Source: CBDFNC01 sp965249895
GTDB lineage: Bacteria; Pseudomonadota; Gammaproteobacteria; Enterobacterales; CBDFNC01
Direction of reading: 5' to 3'
NCBI GenBank assembly: GCA_965249895.1
Contig: CBDFNC010000005.1
Span: 186,001-250,000 of the forward strand
DNA length: 64,000 bases
Shown piece by piece: positions 44,059-53,020 of the stretch (the stretch's first letter is position 1; every line of letters begins with the position of its first letter). A model generated the notes under the pieces. That model was not told the DNA's origin, did no database searches, and saw only the letters and a program-made list of their open reading frames with translations. The position numbers and the translations under genes were made by a program.

Positions 44059-44436
44059 ATGAATAGTTCAGAAAAGCACATCACGGTTTTTTACGATGCC
44101 GCCTGTCCCCGCTGCGTTAAAGATCGTGAAAACTACGAACAAATCTCGGGAGAGCATGCTGAGCAAGTGTGTTGGTTCGATATTACCGGCCATGAGCAGG
44201 AACTCAAAGAACTAGGGATTGATCCACACAAAGCACTAACTGAGCTTCATGTGAAAACTGCCGACGGGCAAATAGTTTCAGAGTTAGACGCGTATATAGC
44301 CCTAATGATACGAGTTCCGCGCTTAAAACCTCTGGCATGGATAATTGGGCTGCCCCTCATTCGTCCACTATTGGCGCGCTGTTATCATTGGATGGTTTTA
44401 ACACGATTAAAGCGGCAGGGACGGTGGTTGAAATAA
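44059..44436 (+). CDS. DCC-family thiol-disulfide oxidoreductase-like protein (DUF393)
   Basis: A 125-residue protein with the DCC signature FYDAACPRCVKDRE (a CxxC thioredoxin-like site) and WFDITGHEQELKELGID, then LHVKTADGQIV. It ends with a helical part (PLIRPLLARCYHWMV) like other DUF393 proteins. The redox role is inferred from CPRC; no substrate is known. It starts about 220 bases after the hairpin at 43794-43839. Intact. Confidence 0.85.
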   Translation: MNSSEKHITVFYDAACPRCVKDRENYEQISGEHAEQVCWFDITGHEQELKELGIDPHKALTELHVKTADGQIVSELDAYIALMIRVPRLKPLAWIIGLPLIRPLLARCYHWMVLTRLKRQGRWLK

Positions 44437-44563
44437 CGGACTGTATTATTCTGACCACACAGGTAAATGCCAATAGATCATTGCCGCCAGATCTTACGAG
44501 TCCTGAGTCAAATTTAAAGACCATTAAATACTTTTTCTAGCATTCCATCGCCATCACGGCGAC

Positions 44564-44797
44564 CTAAATCAAAGCTATCCTGTAATGTTCAATGTACAGT
44601 TTATACAGCCACTCCGGCTTATGATCTACCGCCAAGATCTGCTCAGCTAAACTGCAAGCATCATCAGTCGCCTGCCAATTCGCCACTACCAGATGCTGGG
44701 TTAAAAACCGCCATATCCCCTGGGTGTCATCACCAAGTACAAGGTAACCCTGCTCAAGCCATTGACGAATAATAGTAAGGTTGACCTTTGTGAACAT
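44564..44797 (-). CDS. Small hypothetical protein
   Basis: A 77-residue acidic/helical protein (MFTKVNLTIIRQWLEQGYLV, IWRFLTQHLVVANWQ, PEWLYKLYIEHYRIA). GGGAC lies 6 bases before the ATG at 44797. No family recognised, no signal peptide. Composition is protein-like, so I favour a real gene. It is convergent with the DCC gene. Confidence 0.45.
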   Translation of the reverse strand: MFTKVNLTIIRQWLEQGYLVLGDDTQGIWRFLTQHLVVANWQATDDACSLAEQILAVDHKPEWLYKLYIEHYRIALI

Positions 44798-44997
44798 AAC
44801 GTCCCGCAACTACATACCGCCTGGAGGAGACAGGTTTAGTCAAATCAACAACCACCGGCAAAGCCGGGGGTATGATGAAAGCCTCTGGAAGAGGCTAAAA
44901 AACAATAAATAAAACGGACCTTTACGCTTATAAGCCGCTGGATTACCAGTCGAGCTGGTAATGACGGTGATCGCGTTATTACCTGAGAAAAAACGTC

Positions 44998-45017
44998 ATT
45001 CCCTCGCACGAGGGAAT
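44998..45017. repeat. dRS3-like short palindrome
   Basis: ATTCCCTCGCACGAGGGAAT has 8-base arms with a GCAC centre and is followed by CCAG. The same ATTCCC...GGAATCCAG core is built into the CTAG MITEs, so this is probably a related REP-like unit. Confidence 0.6.
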
Positions 45018-45113
45018 CCAGCAGCCTTAACCTATCGTACTTGGTCCAACTTATACACCTGAACGGCAGAGCCTAGTCGAGTCACACCGCCAGAGGCGGT
45101 GGTTTACCAAGGC

Positions 45114-45445
45114 TTAATTAACTGCCAGGCATTGTGGATGAGAGCTGGTATCCAACCGCACCAGCTTATCTGCTAGTGAAAAATCCACTTCACCATCCCG
45201 TAATATACATAGCAGCAAACACTCGGATACCTGAGACTGCGCCAAAAAATCGACCAATTCGTGACAGTCACAGGCTTGCAATTTAAAACCTGGAAATCGG
45301 GCGGAGTAAAACTGCCCCTCAGTGCAGCCCTGGTCTGACCGACAGGATCTGGAGTTCGCCACGGAATTCCATTTTCATAGGCATTACGTGAGAGATCAGA
45401 AACAAGCACCTTACCTGATGAGATCCGGGGTAACATATTTTCCAT
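45114..45445 (-). pseudogene. Possible frameshifted N-terminal fragment of an AraC regulator
   Basis: Two overlapping frames join well at a GGGG run near 45315: first MENMLPRISSGKVLVSDLSR then NAYENGIPWRTPD; then in the next frame QFYSARFPGFKLQACDCHEL, SECLLLCILRDGEVDFSLAD, KLVRLDTSS. The second part resembles the sensor domain of siderophore-type AraC regulators (PchR-like). No HTH follows before the TAA at 45114. It lies divergent from the siderophore-type ABC operon, where such a regulator would be expected. Moderate to low confidence. Confidence 0.35.
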
Positions 45446-45529
45446 AACGATTTCTCATAACAAACTGACGATTTACCATAATCTTTTATCATTTCCCCCT
45501 TAGATCTAGCAAGGTAAAATAAAACAGTA

Positions 45530-45555
45530 ACTATTGCTATTCGCATAATAAATAC
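45530..45555. promoter_or_regulatory. Weak Fur-like site between AraC fragment and ABC operon
   Basis: On the minus strand TATGCGAATAGCAATAGTT matches the 19-bp Fur consensus at about 11 of 19 positions. The position fits regulation of the ABC importer, but the match is poor. Confidence 0.25.
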
Positions 45556-45614
45556 CATCAAGGCAATAGCTCTTTATTGGTAGCTATGGACAGTTTGTAG
45601 TGTTAGGGAAAAAA

Positions 45615-45767
45615 ATGAATCAAAACGTAATGGGCCACCGCTTCATTAACACCATCAATCCCTGTGAATTACCAAGCACTAGCAAAGCTAAACAAAACGG
45701 TAAACAACTCATCGCCACGCTAAACCGGCGGATCACCTGTGTGATCTGCAATGTGACATTCTTTTAA
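45615..45767 (+). CDS. Possible 50-residue leader-type small ORF
   Basis: MNQNVMGHRFINTINPCELP then a basic stretch and TCVICNVTFF at the end. AGGGA lies 6 bases before the ATG. It is co-directional with and 92 bases upstream of the ABC substrate-binding gene. No family; it may be a chance frame. Confidence 0.25.
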   Translation: MNQNVMGHRFINTINPCELPSTSKAKQNGKQLIATLNRRITCVICNVTFF

Positions 45768-45859
45768 AACTCCTCTGGCCTGCGCCTACTGGGGAAATCA
45801 GCTTCAATCTACCGCCCAACCGGGCGAATTCTCAAACTGAACAAATACAAGGAGGCTTA

Positions 45860-46999
45860 ATGCAAGCACTTAAGACCCGAGTAACATGGATTCTACTGAC
45901 ACTACTGATAAGCGTCGCGCCACCAAGCCTGGCTACCAACATCCAATTTGAAGACTTGGCCGGCCGAACCATTACCCTGAAACAACCAGCCCAAAAAGTG
46001 ATCCTGGGAGAAGGCCGGTTTCTGCCTGCAATGGGGGTGGTTTTCCCGGAAGATCCCCTTGCGCCAGTCATTGCTATGTTAGGTAATTACAAACGTATCG
46101 ACCCCGGCAGCTATGCCCAGTATGAAAAATTATTTCCTAAGATTAATCAGATCCCAACCATAGGTTTACAATCAGCCAACAGCTTTAGCGTAGAGCAAGC
46201 TATTGACTTACAACCTGATGTGGCCATTTTTGGTCTTGGTGGACAACATGGTCCCGGGGCACGAAACAAGCGTATCGTAGAGCAGCTGGAAGCCGCAGGG
46301 ATCACTGTGGTATTTATCGATTTTCGCATTAAACCTCTTGAACACACAGTAAAGAGTATTCAGGTGCTCGGAAAACTATTTGCTAAAGAGCAGCAAGCGA
46401 AACAATTTAACGAATTTTACCAAGCTCAATTAGCGCTGGTTTCTGACCGCCTTAAAAACCGTCAATTCACCCGTCAAAATGTCTTTATACATAGCCGGGT
46501 GGGTTTAAGCGATCAGTGCTGTGAAACCATGAGTCACGGTATGATGGGCAAATTTATCGCCTTTGCTGGCGGTACTAATATTGCCGAGCCATTATTACCC
46601 GGCGTCGCCGGTGTACTGAATTTTGAATACCTGCTGGCAGAGCAGCCGGATATATATATAGCTACCGCCGTCGGCTCAATTCAGGCCGCAAAAAAGGCGC
46701 CTAATCGCATCGTGCTGGGTGCTGGCGTCGAAACAAACATCGCCAGGTCGTCTCTTATACACGCAGCTCAGGTAACCGGCGTAGATGAGCTGGAGGCAGT
46801 GCAAAACAAACAAGCCTATGCCATCTGGCACCACTTCTATAACACGCCCTTTAATGTGGCTGCCGTGCAGCAAATGGCCAAATGGTTCCACCCCAAGCTG
46901 TTCGCTGACTTAAAGCCTCAACAAACCCTACAAACCTTATATCAGGACTATTCACCCATCCCCCTTGATGGCGTGTACTGGGTGGGCCTAAATGATTAG
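45860..46999 (+). CDS. Periplasmic substrate-binding protein of an iron/siderophore ABC importer
   Basis: A 379-residue TroA/FecB-type (cluster A-II) binding protein. The signal peptide (WILLTLLISVAPPSLA) is followed by FEDLAGRTITLKQPAQKVIL, the usual opening of Fe-siderophore binding proteins, then IDLQPDVAIFGL, an interdomain helix and LNFEYLLAEQPDIYIATA. It delivers ferric-siderophore, haem or cobalamin-like ligands to the permease encoded next; the ligand cannot be read. GGAGG lies before the ATG. It overlaps the permease gene by 8 bases. No TonB receptor is in the window. Confidence 0.88.
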   Translation: MQALKTRVTWILLTLLISVAPPSLATNIQFEDLAGRTITLKQPAQKVILGEGRFLPAMGVVFPEDPLAPVIAMLGNYKRIDPGSYAQYEKLFPKINQIPTIGLQSANSFSVEQAIDLQPDVAIFGLGGQHGPGARNKRIVEQLEAAGITVVFIDFRIKPLEHTVKSIQVLGKLFAKEQQAKQFNEFYQAQLALVSDRLKNRQFTRQNVFIHSRVGLSDQCCETMSHGMMGKFIAFAGGTNIAEPLLPGVAGVLNFEYLLAEQPDIYIATAVGSIQAAKKAPNRIVLGAGVETNIARSSLIHAAQVTGVDELEAVQNKQAYAIWHHFYNTPFNVAAVQQMAKWFHPKLFADLKPQQTLQTLYQDYSPIPLDGVYWVGLND

Positions 47000-48065
47000 C
47001 GTATTGGACCGCCTCAAACCAAGCTCATCCACGAGTTTGAGCCAAGCGTATAATAAGCTGGTCCGCTTGCGGGGACTCTTTCTCGGCCTAATGGTCGTTG
47101 CGTTAGTCATCAGCTTTTTTATAGATTTATCCTTGGGTCCCAGCTCGCTGAGCTTGAACGAGATGTTAGGTTACTGGCTAGGCCACACCGAACTAACCCG
47201 TACCCAGGTTGTGATCCTGGATACAGTTCGCCTTCCCTATTCGCTAATGGCTATTGCCGTTGGAGTTGCACTCGGGTTGGCTGGAGCAGAAATGCAAACG
47301 GCGCTGAACAACCCTTTGGCCAGTCCGTTTACCTTAGGAATTTCGGCGGCTGCATCCATGGGGGCTGCGCTGGCCATCCTGTTTGAGCTGAATTTTTTCA
47401 ATTTCCCTCCCATGTACAGTGTGCCAATTAGTGCATTTATCTGTGCCATTGCATGTGCTGTTTTATTACAGTTTCTGGCGAGAATATTTGGTGCAGAAGC
47501 AGGCACTTTGGTGCTATTTGGGATTGCGCTTTCCTTCGCTTTTAGTGCCGTGGTTGCCTTTCTGCATTACCTCAGTGACAGCGACACCCTGGCACAAATC
47601 GTATTTTGGAGCATGGGAAGCCTCGGCCGCGCCAGCACGGATAAAGCCCTGCTCGTATTTGCTGTATTTGCTGTCTGCCTGCCCTTTTCCATGCGTCAAG
47701 TCTGGGCGTTAACCTTATTACGCTGCGGTGAAGATCATGCCAAGGGGCTGGGCATCTCTGTAGAGCGTTTACGGATTAAAGTAATGTTAAGGGTAAGCCT
47801 ATTAACCGCAGTAGCGATCTCTTTTGTGGGAGAAATAGGCTTTATTGGTTTGGTCGCACCACATATGGCACGCATGCTGATTGGTGAAGACCATCGTTTT
47901 TTCTTGCCCGCAAGTGCCCTCGCCGGCGGTTTACTTATGTCTTTGGCCTCTATGGCCAGCAAAAGCCTGTTAACGGGCATCATATTACCAGTTAGTTTGG
48001 TCACCTCACTGGTGGGGATTCCCCTGTTTATGGCCCTTATTATCACCAGGAACAGGAGAGCCTGA
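46992..48065 (+). CDS. FecCD-family ABC permease
   Basis: A 357-residue inner-membrane permease of the BtuC/FecCD family with about ten helices. Family signatures are VILDTVRLPYSLMAIAVGVA, LGLAGAEMQTALNNPLASPF, LGISAAASMGA, the coupling-region motif LRCGEDHAKGLGIS and EIGFIGLVAPHMARMLIG. It forms a homodimeric channel with two copies of the following ATPase. The stop overlaps the ATPase ATG by one base (TGATG). Confidence 0.93.
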   Translation: MISVLDRLKPSSSTSLSQAYNKLVRLRGLFLGLMVVALVISFFIDLSLGPSSLSLNEMLGYWLGHTELTRTQVVILDTVRLPYSLMAIAVGVALGLAGAEMQTALNNPLASPFTLGISAAASMGAALAILFELNFFNFPPMYSVPISAFICAIACAVLLQFLARIFGAEAGTLVLFGIALSFAFSAVVAFLHYLSDSDTLAQIVFWSMGSLGRASTDKALLVFAVFAVCLPFSMRQVWALTLLRCGEDHAKGLGISVERLRIKVMLRVSLLTAVAISFVGEIGFIGLVAPHMARMLIGEDHRFFLPASALAGGLLMSLASMASKSLLTGIILPVSLVTSLVGIPLFMALIITRNRRA

Positions 48066-48832
48066 TGCTAAACATAAATAACCTGTCTGTGTCTTATAGC
48101 AAGTACACAGTGTTTAACGACATCAGTCTACCTGAATTTTCCGCCGGTAGCCTGGTTGCGCTAATCGGGGCGAACGGTGCAGGAAAGTCCTCCTTACTTA
48201 AAGCGTTAGCTGGTTTGAATAAAAGCAAAGGGGAAATATGTCTCAACGATGTACGCCTGGACAGTTTACCCATGCAGCAAAGAGTCAGGCATATGGGGTA
48301 TGTCCCTCAATCTTTACCCCAACCATCTCCTTTGCTCGCATGGGAAGTAGTATACAGCGCCTATAAGGCTGCGGCGCCGCTGATGGCAAAGAGCGCCATG
48401 GAGCAGGAAATAGAAAACATTTTTCAGCTCCTGGAAATCAGTACTTTGGCATTCAAACGGCTCAGCGAGCTGTCTGGGGGACAGCGGCAAATGGTTGGCC
48501 TGGCCCAGGTATTGGTGAGAAAACCCCGGTTATTACTATTGGATGAGCCCACCAGCGCGCTGGACCTACGCTGGCAACTAAAAGTTATTCATGCGGTACG
48601 CGCACTGGCCGAAGAAACGGGGGCGATTGCCATCATAGCCCTTCATGACATCAACCTGGCCCTTAGGTTATGTGATCAATTAATTGTCCTCACCCCAGGA
48701 AGGCTGCTGGCCACTGGTCAACCTAGCCAAGTGATCACCCCGGATATTTTGGAGCAAGTCTATGGCATTGCCGGACGTGTTGAATTTTGCTCTAAGGGAC
48801 AGCCTTTTGTGTTAGCCGACACGCCTTTATAA
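48065..48832 (+). CDS. ABC transporter ATP-binding protein (FecE/FepC type)
   Basis: A 255-residue ATPase: Walker A GANGAGKSS, Q-loop GYVPQSLPQ, signature LSGGQRQM, Walker B LLLLDEPTSALD, H-loop ALHDINLA, in the order of siderophore-importer ATPases. It powers the upstream permease. Coupled translation with its neighbours shows a single operon. Intact and typical in length. Confidence 0.95.
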   Translation: MLNINNLSVSYSKYTVFNDISLPEFSAGSLVALIGANGAGKSSLLKALAGLNKSKGEICLNDVRLDSLPMQQRVRHMGYVPQSLPQPSPLLAWEVVYSAYKAAAPLMAKSAMEQEIENIFQLLEISTLAFKRLSELSGGQRQMVGLAQVLVRKPRLLLLDEPTSALDLRWQLKVIHAVRALAEETGAIAIIALHDINLALRLCDQLIVLTPGRLLATGQPSQVITPDILEQVYGIAGRVEFCSKGQPFVLADTPL

Positions 48833-48835
48833 CCA

Positions 48836-49126
48836 ATGGAACAAGCAATGTATAAAGCCAAAACAACAATTAATTCTGAGCACGCGCAGAAATACCTAAC
48901 CGTGTTGTGCCGTCATTTTAAGCGTAAGGTGCCAGCCAGTTGGGATGAAACTCAGGGCCGGGTCGAATTTCCCATAGGTCTTTGTATGATGAGCGTCACA
49001 GGTAATAGTTTGGATATCTCCTGCGAAGCAGATAGTGAAAATGCCATATCTGGCCTAAAAAAGGTACTCGAAGCACATATTCAAATGTTCAACCGGCGAG
49101 AAGAGCTTTATCTGGAGTGGCAATAA
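48836..49126 (+). CDS. DUF2218 protein
   Basis: A 96-residue DUF2218 protein with KAKTTINSEHAQKYLTVLCR, HFKRKVPASWDETQGRVEF and the C-terminal LEAHIQMFNRREELYLEWQ. DUF2218 genes are found repeatedly in iron/siderophore uptake operons, and this one is last in such an operon, 3 bases after the ATPase stop. Its biochemical role is unknown; a cytoplasmic step in siderophore iron release is a guess. A second in-frame ATG lies 4 codons in. Confidence 0.88.
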   Translation: MEQAMYKAKTTINSEHAQKYLTVLCRHFKRKVPASWDETQGRVEFPIGLCMMSVTGNSLDISCEADSENAISGLKKVLEAHIQMFNRREELYLEWQ

Positions 49127-49145
49127 GCGGGAGATAAAGAGCTGG

Positions 49146-49175
49146 TTTTGCGCCGATAGGTAGATCGGCGCAAAA
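49146..49175 (+). terminator. Hairpin ending the ABC operon
   Basis: TTTTGCGCCGAT and ATCGGCGCAAAA form a perfect 12-bp stem with a 6-base loop. There is no T-run beyond the stem's own end. Confidence 0.65.
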
Positions 49176-49326
49176 TGCTCTAGTGTCGACTAACAATAAC
49201 ATTTGCTCAAAATACCGTTCAATAAAGAGCTTTTAAGATGACTTATCCGTTAAAGTTTGACTACATTAGCACGCTTTTCGACCACTATAGGGCTAACCAC
49301 CAAGCCTTTTGATCAGACTTTTTATA

Positions 49327-50007
49327 CTATCTATCCGCCTCTATCCAGCGATAAAGCCCTCGCCATTTCGCTATCTCACCAATGGAAAAATGATCCCCTT
49401 TCCATTCGGTCAATGTGGTTTCTGAAGAAAATTTCTCCACTCCATTAACAAAATTTCTTACTTCACTGAGAGGAGTAAATTGATCCGAGTCGCTGTGAAT
49501 AACATGCAGTGGCGAATGACTGCCGGTAAAACTACGAGGAATTTCTGAATTTATCACTGTAGACGACCTGATATCATCATAACTCTTCAGGTAATCGTAA
49601 ACCCCTTCCCCACCACGACTGTATCCGATCAGATCAATATGGTTAGCGGAAAATTTACTTCTTATTGCCTGGAGAAATCGATGAAGGGATTCAATATGCC
49701 AATGTGTTCCACTCATCGCGCACGCAATAACAAATGGCTGCTTAAGGTTAATAGCATTGGAATCTAATAAGGTTGCAAAACCTGGATATTCGCTCTGTCC
49801 CTCCGGACCTTTGCCAAACTCCCCGGAGCCATGAAGATAGACATAAATCCTGTTTGTGGACTTAGGTTTACCATATATTAGTGATTTGATTATCTGCTTT
49901 TGCTGACGTTTAACTAAGTTCACAAACTTTCTCCATGTCACTGAGGCATAAAGAACCAAACCAAGCATTTTTCGGAACCCATCAAATAACGGCAACTGGG
50001 GTAACAA
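49327..50007 (-). CDS. Alpha/beta-hydrolase fold protein
   Basis: A 226-residue hydrolase. YVYLHGSGEFGKGPEG carries the HGSG oxyanion region, IDLIGYSRGGEGVYDYL the nucleophile elbow (Ser in GYSRGG), SPLHVIHSDSDQFTPLSEV the acid, and WKGDHFSIGE the catalytic His. It resembles small PHB-depolymerase or dienelactone-type hydrolases. Substrate unknown. The frame opens with TTG at 50007; the true start could be an ATG 13 codons later. Stand-alone gene, convergent with the ABC operon. Confidence 0.8.
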   Translation of the reverse strand: MLPQLPLFDGFRKMLGLVLYASVTWRKFVNLVKRQQKQIIKSLIYGKPKSTNRIYVYLHGSGEFGKGPEGQSEYPGFATLLDSNAINLKQPFVIACAMSGTHWHIESLHRFLQAIRSKFSANHIDLIGYSRGGEGVYDYLKSYDDIRSSTVINSEIPRSFTGSHSPLHVIHSDSDQFTPLSEVRNFVNGVEKFSSETTLTEWKGDHFSIGEIAKWRGLYRWIEADR

Positions 50008-50276
50008 TGTAGCGACCTCTGTGGAGCAGATGCCTTTCTATAGGTGAAGAGGGCGAAGCCCGTGCCCACCGGGTTCGCCGAACGCGCATCCTTGCATTTA
50101 ACATCTCATCCCTGAGATGGATTCAATTCCTACAAACCCGATAGATATGTTACCCAAGTTTGACCAGTCCCAAATTTTCGCATCTGCGTGCGGGTTTACC
50201 GGCGAGAAAAAATAGCCCAAAAACCAACGTCGCTTTACCCTGAAACCAAGTTTCACTGCTCCAGTATCTTCAAATA
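50008..50276. other. Gap with no gene
   Basis: No gene or strong structure seen. Confidence 0.3.
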
Positions 50277-50762
50277 CTAAGTCAATTCCAATCTATCCTG
50301 GCTGATGGCCAAGCCATTTAAATCTCCATAAATATAGTGACCGGGAATAAATGTCAGTCCTGCAAATGAGACCGGCACATTTGTTTCGCCCTGACCCAGC
50401 TTTTCGGTTTTGACCGGATGAGTATTTAAAGCCTTCACAGCAATGGGCAGTGTGGACATTTCCCCAGCATCACGAATACATCCATTAATTACAAACCCCT
50501 CCCAACCATTTTCAACTGCCAGTTGGGCAATCATGTCACCAAGTAATGCACGCGATAAACTGCCCTGACCGTCAACAACCATTACTTTGCCATGGCCAGG
50601 TGTTGCCGCAAGTTCTTTCACCTTAGAATTATCATTCAGACAGGAAACTGTGACTATTTCCCCAGAAAATATTTTCTGCCAACCATAGTCTCTAAAAAGC
50701 TGCTCAGCGATTTCTAGTTGATTGGGGTATAGGTCGGTCAAGTCGGGTAACATATCATGCAT
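50277..50762 (-). CDS. RraA-family protein
   Basis: A 161-residue RraA-like protein. Seen: ATPGHGKVMVVDGQGSLSRA, LLGDMIAQLAVENGWEGFVI and NGCIRDAGEM with the conserved G-x20-R-D metal/substrate motif, then the C-terminal PGHYIYGDLNGLAIS. Family members either inhibit RNase E (RraA) or act as 4-hydroxy-4-methyl-2-oxoglutarate aldolases; the two cannot be separated by eye. GGAA lies just before the ATG. A later ATG (fourth codon) is possible. Confidence 0.87.
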   Translation of the reverse strand: MHDMLPDLTDLYPNQLEIAEQLFRDYGWQKIFSGEIVTVSCLNDNSKVKELAATPGHGKVMVVDGQGSLSRALLGDMIAQLAVENGWEGFVINGCIRDAGEMSTLPIAVKALNTHPVKTEKLGQGETNVPVSFAGLTFIPGHYIYGDLNGLAISQDRLELT

Positions 50763-50905
50763 AACGGTTCCAAATAACTAATGGCAACAGCCAATTTGCA
50801 AGCTAAAGCCATAAAAAGCAAGGACTATCTGGGACATCCACAATTTTGTGATAACAAAAATGGCAGTCCATAATAAAGAGATGGCTGCTGTATGTCGGAG
50901 GCGCT

Positions 50906-51773
50906 ATGACTGTTGCCAGATCTCGCTTAATCCACCCTGAATCAACCCCCTTCTATCACTGTGTCGCCAGGTGTGTTCGTCGAGCTTTCTTATGTGGCTA
51001 CGACAAATATGCTAATCGCTCTTATGAACACAAAAAACCCTGGGTAGTAAACCGGATCCGCTTTCTTGCTGGTTTATTCTCGATAGACGTCTGTGCCTAC
51101 GCTGTTATGAGCAATCATTACATGTCATCTTACGCGTTGATTTAGTGGGAAATAAACAACTTTCTGATGAGGCTGTTATTGAACGCTGGGGTAAGCTGTT
51201 TGCAATTCATGTACTGGTTGCACGTTGGCAAACTGGCCAAGCAAAAAGTGAAGCTGAAGTTGATGCAGCCAGGCACTGATGGACGAGACGGCGTTATTGG
51301 CCTGTATGGTTTACGTGGATTTAAACCCAATCAGGGCTGGCTTGTGTGATTCCGTGGAAGAAGAGGAATTTACCTCAATCCATGAACGAATTGGCGACTG
51401 GAAGGCAGCGAATGATAAGCAGTGCGCGGGCCTGGGAGCAGAAAGAAGCCATTTTTTGTTGCCTTTTAGCCGCTCAAAAAGTGACACGGACAGAGAAATT
51501 CCGTTTGACTTTAAAGAGTACCTTTACCTCGCCGATTGGACAGGCCGGGCAATCCTAGAAGATAAAACAGGTTATATACCGGAACAGACACCAAAGCTAT
51601 TGGAAAACCTGCTTGTCTCGCATGAATCCTGGGTAATGACAGTACAGCACTTTAGTCGCTCATTTGGCAGTGCTGCTGGTACCTGGGAAGCCATAACCGC
51701 ACTCAGTCACAAGGTTGGTCATCACTGGATAAAAGGTCACTCGGCATGCGACAGGCTTTATCAATCCGGGTAG
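50906..51773 (+). pseudogene. Y1 (IS200/REP-associated type) transposase, frameshifted
   Basis: Opening TVARSRLIHPESTPFYHCVA, RCVRRAFLCGYD and DVCAYAVMSNHY are those of REP-associated tyrosine transposases. The expected HVILRVD follows only after a frame change at 51119-51122, where one C is missing. Further frame changes precede MVYVDLNPIRAGLCDSVEEE, read in the third segment to 51773. At least two lesions make it inactive. No intact REP/RAYT unit is beside it, but several REP-like palindromes occur in the window. Confidence 0.8.
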
Positions 51774-52148
51774 CCAAGAATCCCGCGAAACACCCCAACC
51801 AGCTAATCATTCATTACGCCAGTCCAGCTATGCCCTAACTACAGGTAAACACATTAGTATTGACGACTTTTCGCTATTTTCCCTGAGGTCGTAAAAATTA
51901 TTGATGCGGTATCTTAAAAGATGGCCTGCTGGCCACTTTTTGGCTTAAATGGAGTCATAAAAAAGATGGATGTCCAGCTGTCAGCAATGAAAGGTTTGGA
52001 GGAAGCGCTCGGTTCGATGTTTCGGGCAAAACTGCGAGCTGATAAAGCCTAGGCAGTCCCCAAGCCCCTTCCGAATCTTCTTACCTGGGGGTACGGAAGT
52101 TAAATTTCGACCTCGAACAACACTTTAAAAGCAAACCAGAAAAATGTA
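51774..52148. other. Gap upstream of a Fur box
   Basis: No gene. A 27-codon frame at 51966 may be a remnant. The last 50 bases are the iron-regulated promoter region. Confidence 0.3.
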
Positions 52149-52167
52149 AATGAAAATCATTTCTATT
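52149..52167. promoter_or_regulatory. Fur box of the TauD/TauE-like operon
   Basis: AATGAAAATCATTTCTATT matches the 7-1-7 Fur pattern well. It overlaps TTGACA (52167) and lies close to TATAAT (52177), 60-80 bases before the first gene. Confidence 0.75.
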
Positions 52168-52226
52168 TGACATAATTATAATTTAATATTAGCTTGTTCA
52201 AACCAATTTTAACCGGCTTATTTATC

Positions 52227-53012
52227 ATGTCTTCATTACATTTAACAGACTACGCATCTGAGCTTAGAATCCCGCAATATTGCTGTTTCGAACTCAATAC
52301 ACCCAGAGAAACGAATTTATCCAAATACAAGCTCGCATTACTTAAAAAAGGAATAGTGGTCATTAGCTTAGAGTTTTCCGATAACGCAGCGGATGTAATG
52401 AATAACATTGTTAGTGAGATCGGAATCGTTCATGAGCATGACAGTAGAGGGAGAACGATCTGGGACGTTAAAGTCGGTGGCGAAACAGGAAATGAGAGTC
52501 TTGCCATATCACATAGCGATAGTGAATTTTCGCTTCATACTGACGGGGCCTTTGAAGAAGAAACACCTGGTTTTTTCGGGCTTTATGTGGTGCGAGCCGA
52601 CAGGTACGGGGGGGGAGAAAGTGTTATAGTTAGCGCAGACAAGTTAATCGAAAACCTTTCCAATGAGACTTTTTTCCTATTGTCCAACAGAAAGTTCAGA
52701 CTGCGTGTTCCGGCTGAATTTCAAAAGAGTACAGATTATATCAACGAGACGTTAATCGACCAGAACCACTGCTTCAGGTACCGTCACGATATTATCGACA
52801 GATCTTGCTGCAGTAAAGATGAGATAAAAGCACTTTCCGAGTTAGAGCTGCAACTTTCGCTTCCACAAAACATGCTGAAATTTAATTTAAAAGAGCGACA
52901 AATTCTATTGCTAGATAATCGCCGATACCTGCACGCTAGAACAAAAATAAAAGATAAAAAGAGGCACCTTAAAAGGATCCGATTCAATATGCCAAATTCA
53001 CTCATTGCATAG
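52227..53012 (+). CDS. TauD/clavaminate-synthase-like Fe(II)/2OG oxygenase
   Basis: A 261-residue TauD-fold oxygenase. Metal ligands: H104 and D106 in SLHTDGAFEE, distal H236 in RRYLHARTKI, and a basic residue in RHLKRIRFNM for 2-oxoglutarate. GFFGLYVVRADRYGGGESVI between them is typical of the clavaminate synthase-like branch. The reaction is a hydroxylation or related oxidation of an unknown substrate. Iron-repressed control is inferred from the Fur box. A TTG start 33 bases upstream is possible. It ends 8 bases before the exporter gene. Confidence 0.78.
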   Translation: MSSLHLTDYASELRIPQYCCFELNTPRETNLSKYKLALLKKGIVVISLEFSDNAADVMNNIVSEIGIVHEHDSRGRTIWDVKVGGETGNESLAISHSDSEFSLHTDGAFEEETPGFFGLYVVRADRYGGGESVIVSADKLIENLSNETFFLLSNRKFRLRVPAEFQKSTDYINETLIDQNHCFRYRHDIIDRSCCSKDEIKALSELELQLSLPQNMLKFNLKERQILLLDNRRYLHARTKIKDKKRHLKRIRFNMPNSLIA

Positions 53013-53020
53013 GGGGACTC

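Noticed and set aside
49238..49312. 24-codon frame MTYPLKFDYISTLFDHYRAN... after the ABC operon
   Set aside because: Too short to judge, with no ribosome binding site and no recognisable relative; could be a remnant.
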